NCBI GenBank assembly: GCA_003645215.1
Contig: QNEM01000132.1
Coordinates: 1-6,088 of the forward strand
Reading direction: 5' to 3'
Length of the DNA stretch: 6,088 nt
Origin: Gammaproteobacteria bacterium
GTDB taxonomy: Bacteria; Pseudomonadota; Gammaproteobacteria; Eutrophobiales; Eutrophobiaceae
Each line of letters opens with the position of its first letter. The first letter of the stretch is position 1. The position numbers and the translations under genes are program-made. Below are positions 1-4,214 of this stretch, one piece after another. The notes under the pieces were generated by a model that saw nothing but the letters and a program-made list of their open reading frames with translations, searched no databases and had not been told where the DNA came from.

Positions 1-711
1 CTCTGGTACAAGAAAAGCTCCAGCAAACCGATTCGCTGCTTTTTCGATATCGAGTATATTTTTATCAATACGTCCTTCTAAAATAAAATGGCCTAGCTCA
101 TGTGCTAGCGTAAAACGTTGACGATCACCTTTCCAACCTTTACCTTTTCCAACAACAATCACTGGGATACTATTTACCATGACTGCCAAACCATCGAATT
201 TATCATCATCCAAGACATCAGATTGAAACACCTGTATGCCTCTTTCTTCAAGCGTATCCGTTAATTCAGCAATTGGATTTATCCCTAAATTCCAAGCTTC
301 TCTTAATTTGATAGCAACACTTTCAATGTCAGAATAACCTCTAACGTTTTTAGGAATAGAATTCGGGATTTTGAACTCTTGAATAGGTCTTGATGGCAAG
401 AAATGTTCAAGCTCAAAGTAACGCTCTAATTGTTCTATAACATTACCTTCAATTTGATTCTGGATCTTTTTAGGTAAAGCGCTATGTTTTCGATACTCAA
501 CATTATTTAGCTCAATTTCCTCTGAACGATAGAAATACTCACCACGAACACCAAGTGCTTTTGATAATTCAATCACTACGCTGGATGAAGGAATAGACTG
601 GTCGTTTTCATACTTGGAAATAGCCATTGCGCTGATATTGGCTTTTTCGGCCAATGCGCGCATAGACAGACCAGATGCCTTACGTGCCTGCTTGATTCGA
701 TTCCCAATCAT
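1..711 (-). CDS. XRE-family regulator fused to ImmA/IrrE metallopeptidase (3' end outside window)
   Basis: The 237 readable codons run off the left edge. Residues 1-60 form a Cro/C1-type helix-turn-helix (RIKQARKASGLSMRALAEKA, then ISKYENDQSIPS). A linker follows, then an ImmA/IrrE (DUF955, COG2856) zinc peptidase with HELGH at 204-208 and a likely third zinc ligand E223 in IEKAANRFAGAFLVP. Family members are usually about 350-390 residues, so roughly the last third is missing. The ATG at 711 is supported by CCGGAG ending 8 bases upstream. In this family the HTH half binds DNA and the peptidase half can cleave a repressor (known for ImmA/ImmR of ICEBs1 and for IrrE/DdrO). It is transcribed divergently from the GIY-YIG gene and probably controls both. 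Such proteins are often followed by a PIN-type (DUF4411) toxin; that position lies outside the window. The family is certain, the target is not. Confidence 0.93.
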   Translation of the reverse strand, partial: MIGNRIKQARKASGLSMRALAEKANISAMAISKYENDQSIPSSSVVIELSKALGVRGEYFYRSEEIELNNVEYRKHSALPKKIQNQIEGNVIEQLERYFELEHFLPSRPIQEFKIPNSIPKNVRGYSDIESVAIKLREAWNLGINPIAELTDTLEERGIQVFQSDVLDDDKFDGLAVMVNSIPVIVVGKGKGWKGDRQRFTLAHELGHFILEGRIDKNILDIEKAANRFAGAFLVPE

Positions 712-724
712 AAGATATTCTCCG

Positions 725-761
725 GTTTACAAATTATTAATAAATGCTATAATCTGTAAAC
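725..761. promoter_or_regulatory. Candidate operator: GTTTACA / TGTAAAC inverted repeat
   Basis: GTTTACA at 725-731 and its exact complement TGTAAAC at 755-761 lie 30 bases apart start to start, about three helical turns. The left arm contains the -35 of the rightward promoter. The right arm touches the -10 of the leftward promoter. A regulator bound here would affect both genes. The placement is suggestive; binding by the XRE protein is an inference. Confidence 0.45.
726..753 (+). promoter_or_regulatory. Putative sigma70 promoter for the GIY-YIG gene
   Basis: TTTACA (726-731) is one base off the -35 consensus. A 16-base spacer leads to a perfect TATAAT (748-753), preceded by TG at 745-746 (extended -10). 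The start would fall near 760, giving a leader of about 63 bases before the ATG at 823. The spacer contains the 10-base palindrome TTATTAATAA (734-743). Read directly from sequence; activity is inferred. Confidence 0.7.
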
Positions 762-788
762 TATAGACATCAATAACTATGATGTCAA
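760..788 (-). promoter_or_regulatory. Putative sigma70 promoter for the XRE-ImmA/IrrE gene
   Basis: On the minus strand, TTGACA (complement of 783-788, perfect -35) is followed after 17 bases by TATAGT (complement of 760-765, one base off consensus). The start would fall near 753, about 42 bases before the ATG at 711. This promoter overlaps the opposing one almost completely, so polymerase should be able to occupy only one of them at a time. Confidence 0.7.
766..786. promoter_or_regulatory. Candidate operator: GACATC / GATGTC inverted repeat
   Basis: GACATC (766-771), nine bases, then GATGTC (781-786) is a perfect 6+6 inverted repeat. It sits in the spacer of the leftward promoter, overlapping its -35, and just downstream of the predicted start of the rightward one. 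Its size and spacing suit an XRE-family dimer, which makes it the best single candidate for the autoregulatory operator. Confidence 0.5.
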
Positions 789-822
789 ATATTATTATTC
801 TTAATTATCAATGGGTTATATT

Positions 823-1110
823 ATGAGCACCAAAACGACAAAATTTAATAAAAGTGGCATCAGCAACTTACCGGATGACAAGCCTGTCGTCTACAAGATT
901 CAGACTGAAGGTGGTAAAAATAATTACACTGGAATAGCAAAACGTGGCCGAGTCCAAGAGCGAATTGCTGAGCATCTTCCCGGTTTAAAAGATTCTGTAC
1001 CAGGCGTAAAAGTCCGAATTCAACAAATGAATAGTATTGCAGATGCCCGTAAAACTGAGAGCCGGATCATCTCCCGTAGCCAGCCTAAGCATAATAAGCA
1101 AGGGAAATGA
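823..1110 (+). CDS. Small stand-alone GIY-YIG nuclease-like protein
   Basis: A 95-residue protein made almost entirely of one GIY-YIG fold. The GIY strand is VVYKI (22-26), the YIG strand NYTGIA (34-39). The helix with the catalytic-type arginine is RGRVQERIAEH (41-51, R47 likely). The metal-binding glutamate is probably E79 in ARKTESRII, and the closing asparagine is N91 in PKHNKQGK. All hallmark positions are filled, so it may be an active nuclease. No DNA-binding or other domain is attached, unlike UvrC or homing enzymes. I chose the ATG at 823 because GGG lies 7 bases upstream; an in-frame ATG at 811 adds four residues but has no ribosome-binding site. It is divergent from the XRE-peptidase gene and shares its control region, so probably regulated by it. 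The biological target is unknown; defence, toxin or mobile-element roles are all possible. Confidence 0.8.
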   Translation: MSTKTTKFNKSGISNLPDDKPVVYKIQTEGGKNNYTGIAKRGRVQERIAEHLPGLKDSVPGVKVRIQQMNSIADARKTESRIISRSQPKHNKQGK

Positions 1111-1171
1111 TGTACTGAGTATATCCAATAGAGCTGCCCATAGTCTAACTACTCGCGTCTGGAGTCCACTC

Positions 1172-1470
1172 TCACCAACCTTGTAACAAGGGAAAATTAA
1201 GCCCCAGCTTCATTGGTTCATCACCGTACAGTTTCATTAAGGCTCCGTATTTTACCAATTGATCTCTATAGCGTTCTTGTTGTAGATCAAGAAATGACTC
1301 TATAACTGTTCCCTCATGCTGACTGGTTTTGTAGTCAATAATCCAACGTGTGCCGTCTTTGTCTACGAAGGTGCGATCAATCTTAATACTGATTGCCTTG
1401 ACTTGATAACCCCCATTTAGGGTACATCCATTGTTTTAGTGTTGATGCTCGGTGGATAGTAACTATTAGC
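1172..1470 (-). pseudogene. Diverged 3' fragment of a RecB/AddA-family helicase-nuclease gene
   Basis: This stretch explains the 393-base gap between 1110 and 1504. Read on the minus strand it encodes the terminal nuclease domain, including KIDRTFVDKDGTRWIIDYKT, and matches the last part of the intact gene at 4215-6088 (its residues 528-613). My hand alignment gives about 64 identical of 86 residues with no frameshift. It has no start codon. In-frame stops lie at 1436-1438, 1463-1465 and 1466-1468, and its own terminal stop is a TGA at 1172-1174, just after QGW, six residues before the intact protein ends. Similarity fades at about 1470 on one side and just below 1172, at the end of the gene, on the other. 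Many differences are at third codon positions, so the source gene was under protein-level selection before it decayed here. It is a scar of rearrangement and not a working gene. Confidence 0.88.
1323..1360. repeat. Direct repeat, left copy (38 bp, partner at 4387-4424)
   Basis: These 38 bases differ from 4387-4424 at one position only (A1340 versus G4404), and the last 20 bases are identical. This is the best-matching block of the duplicated helicase-nuclease end and encodes the catalytic DGTRWIIDYKTS stretch. It is in direct orientation, 3,064 bases from its partner. Confidence 0.85.
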
Positions 1471-1503
1471 AGTTTTGCCGCAAGATAAACATGCAAAGTA
1501 GAC

Positions 1504-2013
1504 TTGATCAACAGACTATGGCACAAACAACCTGTGATTGAACTGAAGCTATTATTATTGATTATCATTGCCAATGGCGCACCTGTATTGGCGCGTAATC
1601 TATTGAAGTCGCACTTTGAAACTGCAGTTGATTTTAATCGTGTATTTTTTGATGATCGGCCTGTGTTTGGTCCAACAAAGACCTGGCGCGGAGTCATTTC
1701 GGCCATTGTCATAACCTTACCTGTTGCTCTATTGCTGGGTTTCACTGCCGAACTGGGGCTGGTGTTAGCCGCTCTAGCCATGCTGGGTGATCTGCTGGGA
1801 AGTTTTATTAAACGGCGCTTTAAGTTGGCTCCCAGTAGCCGTGCCCTAGGCCTGGATCAGATCCCGGAATCACTGTTGCCGATGTTTGCGTGTCAGAGCA
1901 TGCTCGGTTTGGGTTGGCAAAGTACCGTGATGATCGTGTTTCTGTTTTTCGTTATGGAGCTGTTACTGTCTCGCCTGCTTTATCAACTGCATATTCGGAA
2001 ACACCCTTATTAA
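1504..2013 (+). CDS. CarS/CdsA-like CDP-lipid synthase (DUF46 family), integral membrane
   Basis: 169 residues from a TTG start. Family hallmarks: NGAPVLARNL (24-33), FGPTKTWRG (55-63), GDLLGSFIKRR (95-105) and DQIPE (118-122), with hydrophobic segments at roughly 13-30, 64-100 and 138-160. These define the DUF46/CarS branch of the CdsA superfamily. In archaea CarS joins CTP to unsaturated archaetidic acid to give CDP-archaeol. Bacterial members of this short form are widespread; their substrate is not known to me, and a CDP-activated lipid is the natural guess. GTG at 1534 would give a start (MIELKLLLL) closer to family members; neither start has a good ribosome-binding site, and the frame is closed by a stop at 1486-1488. 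The 5' end lies about 35 bases from the broken helicase-nuclease fragment, so its original promoter may have been lost. It converges on the phosphatidyltransferase gene with 14 bases between stops. Confidence 0.85.
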   Translation: MINRLWHKQPVIELKLLLLIIIANGAPVLARNLLKSHFETAVDFNRVFFDDRPVFGPTKTWRGVISAIVITLPVALLLGFTAELGLVLAALAMLGDLLGSFIKRRFKLAPSSRALGLDQIPESLLPMFACQSMLGLGWQSTVMIVFLFFVMELLLSRLLYQLHIRKHPY

Positions 2014-2027
2014 ATTTCACTCAGGGT

Positions 2028-2591
2028 TCAATTGTTCACATTCTTTTTCTTTTTCAATACATGCCACAAGGTACGAACATCTGAATAAGGTTCCTTAAGG
2101 ACAATACTGATCACAATCTCTTCCAGACCAGCCACGACACAGATGGCGGTCGCAATATGAAAAGGTAAGGCCGGCCCGCCGATGAATACCCATATCGCTG
2201 TTGGTGCCGTCGATACGGCAGCCAGTTTTACCATCCATGTGTGATAGCTGGTTAGTTTTTTAAATTTGATCAAGCCGGTTAATACAGGCAATACGATACT
2301 GGTCACAACCAGCAGGATAAACACCAACTCGCGCATGATGATCTCTGGCCACAGCAAGCAGGCGCCGATAACAAAAACAATATAGACAAAAAAATCTGCC
2401 CAGCTATCCAGCTTTGACCCGAGTTTGGAGACCTGGTGTAAGCGCCTTGCGATGGGTCCATCGATAGCATCGAGGATGAAGGCAAAGATTAATATCGCCA
2501 GGAACAGATATGGATGTTGAAACCAGGCTGTCGCCAACAGGAACGGCGTTAATACCAGACGCAAGACACTAAGAAAATTAGGCACTGTCAT
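2028..2591 (-). CDS. CDP-alcohol phosphatidyltransferase family protein, PgsA-like
   Basis: 187 residues, a normal length for the family. The N-terminus MTVPNFLSVLRLVLTP is typical and fixes the start. The full CDP-alcohol phosphotransferase signature is present at 41-66: D41, D44-G45, A48-R49, G58, D62 and D66, i.e. D-x2-DG-x2-AR-x8-G-x3-D-x3-D, so it should be active. About six hydrophobic segments fill residues 7 to 165, then a short lysine-rich tail (LKKKKK, about 179-184). These enzymes move a phosphoalcohol from a CDP-linked donor, for example CDP-diacylglycerol plus glycerol-3-phosphate in PgsA. The exact substrate cannot be read here. It converges with the CarS-like gene, and the two chemistries are consecutive steps. 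Upstream, the AbiEii stop is only 32 bases away on the same strand, leaving no room for a separate promoter outside that gene, so it may be co-transcribed with AbiE. No clear ribosome-binding site is visible. Confidence 0.92.
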   Translation of the reverse strand: MTVPNFLSVLRLVLTPFLLATAWFQHPYLFLAILIFAFILDAIDGPIARRLHQVSKLGSKLDSWADFFVYIVFVIGACLLWPEIIMRELVFILLVVTSIVLPVLTGLIKFKKLTSYHTWMVKLAAVSTAPTAIWVFIGGPALPFHIATAICVVAGLEEIVISIVLKEPYSDVRTLWHVLKKKKNVNN

Positions 2592-2623
2592 TTTATTGAT
2601 TTATTTGTCCGGTAATCATAATT

Positions 2624-3547
2624 TCAATTCTTATTCACCCACTTATCTGAGGAAGACCAATTCATCTCCATTTTTTCTTCTGCACCTATTGAATGCACAA
2701 CTGGCATTAATAATTCTTCTAAGAACTCTGTCACTTCCTCAAGATTATTATTGTCATCCATGCCATTCTTATTCAAGAATGCTACCCATTGCTTCTTTTT
2801 TAAATCATCATCGTAAAATTCTTTACTAAAAGCCAAGGGGATGTTCTTAGGTATTTCTGTCTTCCTTCTTTCAAACGTTGCCTTAATAGCATTCATTAAT
2901 ATTTGGCCTTCGAGATCAAACTTTTGTGCCAATTTCCAGAGATCATAAAAATCCTTCATGCGACTATTCGCTATACCTAATTTGACCGTTGCTTCAAATT
3001 TTTCAGCAATCACTGTATAGATTGGATAGGCTTTTAGCCTGGGGGCTTCCTGATCTAACAATGTTGGATATACGATGTCTTCTGAACCAGGCGTGACTAC
3101 ATCACCAAAACCAATATCAAATTGTAACGTTATGTTCGCAGATGAAAGTTTTCCATTTAATCGCACACGTATACCTTCATATGCATTATTTTCTCTAATC
3201 TCTTCCGCTCGTACCGATTTTGAATCTAATATCAGTCCGTCATCTTCTACCTTGAGGTCACATAAAGATTGGAAAATACTGGTTACCTCATCAATCTCTG
3301 CATTAACAAATCCCAAAAAGTCAGCGTCACGCGTAGGGCGGTGTGGGTCATCATGCCAAAACGTAAACAACATCGCCCCTTTAAGTAAAAATTGATCACG
3401 CCATTTCGATTGACTTAAGCGATAAAGAGCACGTTCCAAACCATAACGTGTAAGAATTAAATTAAAATCTTCTTCTTTTTCCCTGGCTATATCTAATAAA
3501 CGCTGTCTTACTGAAGCCGCAACATCCTTTTTTGGTCCCTTATTCAT
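2624..3547 (-). CDS. abiEii: AbiEii/AbiGii-family nucleotidyltransferase toxin
   Basis: 307 residues from the ATG at 3547. Motifs of the AbiEii family (PF08843, DNA polymerase beta-type nucleotidyltransferase fold): LLKGAMLF (about 55-62), TRDADFLG (72-79) with the metal-binding pair D74 and D76, a further acidic position in LQFDIGFGD (141-149, D144 likely), then AEKFEA (181-186) and RMKDFYDL (196-203) with conserved K198, D199 and D202. The tail from about 268 is charged and asparagine-rich. AbiEii is the toxin of type IV systems, reversibly halting growth and giving phage abortive infection; related MenT toxins add nucleotides to tRNA. The start overlaps the antitoxin stop as ATGA, implying translational coupling. 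An upstream in-frame ATG at 3610 would give 328 residues but overlap the antitoxin gene by 67 bases, so I reject it. All catalytic positions look intact. Confidence 0.93.
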   Translation of the reverse strand: MNKGPKKDVAASVRQRLLDIAREKEEDFNLILTRYGLERALYRLSQSKWRDQFLLKGAMLFTFWHDDPHRPTRDADFLGFVNAEIDEVTSIFQSLCDLKVEDDGLILDSKSVRAEEIRENNAYEGIRVRLNGKLSSANITLQFDIGFGDVVTPGSEDIVYPTLLDQEAPRLKAYPIYTVIAEKFEATVKLGIANSRMKDFYDLWKLAQKFDLEGQILMNAIKATFERRKTEIPKNIPLAFSKEFYDDDLKKKQWVAFLNKNGMDDNNNLEEVTEFLEELLMPVVHSIGAEEKMEMNWSSSDKWVNKN

Positions 3548-4152
3548 ACCAGAGATTCCAGGTAGGGTTTGATAACATTCGAAACGCGGCAAATCTTCGA
3601 ATATCTCCATAGTTCATCCATACTAAATCTTTTTTGCTGCCAACCATCTCTAAGTGCCTCAATCGCAATATCCAGTCCAATCTTGTTTCTGTATTTGAAG
3701 CAATCGGCAACTGTCTTCGCTGGATTATAGATCTTTACATTTACGCCATCGATATTGTGTTCTTCGTTTCCCTCTGAAAATGCCTTGCCTGAAAATCTAA
3801 AAATTCTCACTGCAGGCTTATCAATACGAGGAGATGCAGCACGGTTTTGTATTGCGATCCATACTTGAAATGGCGACTGCGTACCTATGTTATGGAAACG
3901 GAGTGCGGATAGCAGGCAAATCACTGCCCCTGGGACAGCCTTTGCGACCAGAGCCAGATTATAATTTTCACTGATTTCCATATCTGGGAGTACATATCTT
4001 CCGCGGCCAACTTTAATTAGCCGACCCTGTTTGCACAGCCGACTCAGGTATTCCCGCTGAATGCCGTAATCATTGAGATCCCGCGTATGAAGCACACCTC
4101 TTTCACGAGCCAGAGTTAGCACTTTTTCAGATTTTTCAATTGAATATGACAT
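3544..4152 (-). CDS. abiEi: AbiEi-family antitoxin / autoregulator
   Basis: 202 residues. The N-terminal winged helix (about 5-57, ending in RLIKVGRGRYVLPDMEIS) matches the AbiEi_4 type. The C-terminal antitoxin domain includes LSALRFHNIGTQSPFQVWIA, an RFSGKAF segment and IYNPAKTVADCFKYRNKIGL. In characterised systems AbiEi is both antitoxin and transcriptional repressor, binding inverted repeats in its own promoter; it does not need to contact the toxin directly (type IV). Here a 14-base inverted repeat surrounds the promoter and includes the start codon, which fits that role. It is first in the operon, with the toxin start overlapping its stop by four bases. There is no ribosome-binding site before the ATG, and the predicted transcript start is almost at the ATG, so translation may be leaderless. 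Codon and base use is more A+T-rich than the helicase-nuclease gene upstream, consistent with a transferred cassette. Confidence 0.93.
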   Translation of the reverse strand: MSYSIEKSEKVLTLARERGVLHTRDLNDYGIQREYLSRLCKQGRLIKVGRGRYVLPDMEISENYNLALVAKAVPGAVICLLSALRFHNIGTQSPFQVWIAIQNRAASPRIDKPAVRIFRFSGKAFSEGNEEHNIDGVNVKIYNPAKTVADCFKYRNKIGLDIAIEALRDGWQQKRFSMDELWRYSKICRVSNVIKPYLESLV

Positions 4153-4200
4153 GTGACTAATTATATATATTTATAGATATATATCAATAAATAGTCACAT
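4151..4200. promoter_or_regulatory. Inverted repeat around the abiE promoter, candidate AbiEi operator
   Basis: Arms 4151-4164 and 4187-4200 match at 13 of 14 positions; the outer nine bases (ATGTGACTA / TAGTCACAT) are perfect. The arms are 22 bases apart and the space is almost pure A/T. One arm covers the abiEi start region and the -10, the other the upstream flank and the edge of the -35. This is the arrangement known for AbiEi negative autoregulation. The long loop and lack of a T-run argue against a terminator. Confidence 0.7.
4160..4187 (-). promoter_or_regulatory. Putative abiE promoter
   Basis: On the minus strand TTGATA (complement of 4182-4187) and TATAAT (complement of 4160-4165) are separated by 16 bases. 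The start would fall near 4153, immediately before the ATG at 4152. A second possible -10, TATAAA at 4170-4175, has a poorer -35 and would leave a leader of only about 10 bases. Confidence 0.6.
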
Positions 4201-4214
4201 TTTATTCTAGTGTA

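Noticed and set aside
811..822. Upstream ATG for the GIY-YIG gene
   Set aside because: No ribosome-binding site before it, whereas the ATG at 823 has GGG at a suitable distance.
1111..1171. Possible terminator or small gene after the GIY-YIG gene
   Set aside because: I found no stable hairpin with a T-run and no start with a ribosome-binding site.
1383..1781. Minus-strand frame of 132 codons
   Set aside because: It crosses the pseudogene edge and lies antisense to the well-supported CarS-like gene; the translation has no family features.
2003..2027. ACCCT / AGGGT hairpin between the convergent lipid genes as a terminator
   Set aside because: Only a 5-bp stem with a 15-base loop and no T-run; too weak to call.
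2596..2829. Plus-strand frame of 77 codons
   Set aside because: Antisense to the 3' end of abiEii; a shadow of its A/T-rich codons.
3548..3610. Longer abiEii start at 3610
   Set aside because: It would overlap abiEi by 67 bases; the ATGA overlap at 3547 is the usual AbiE arrangement and the added residues are not family-like.
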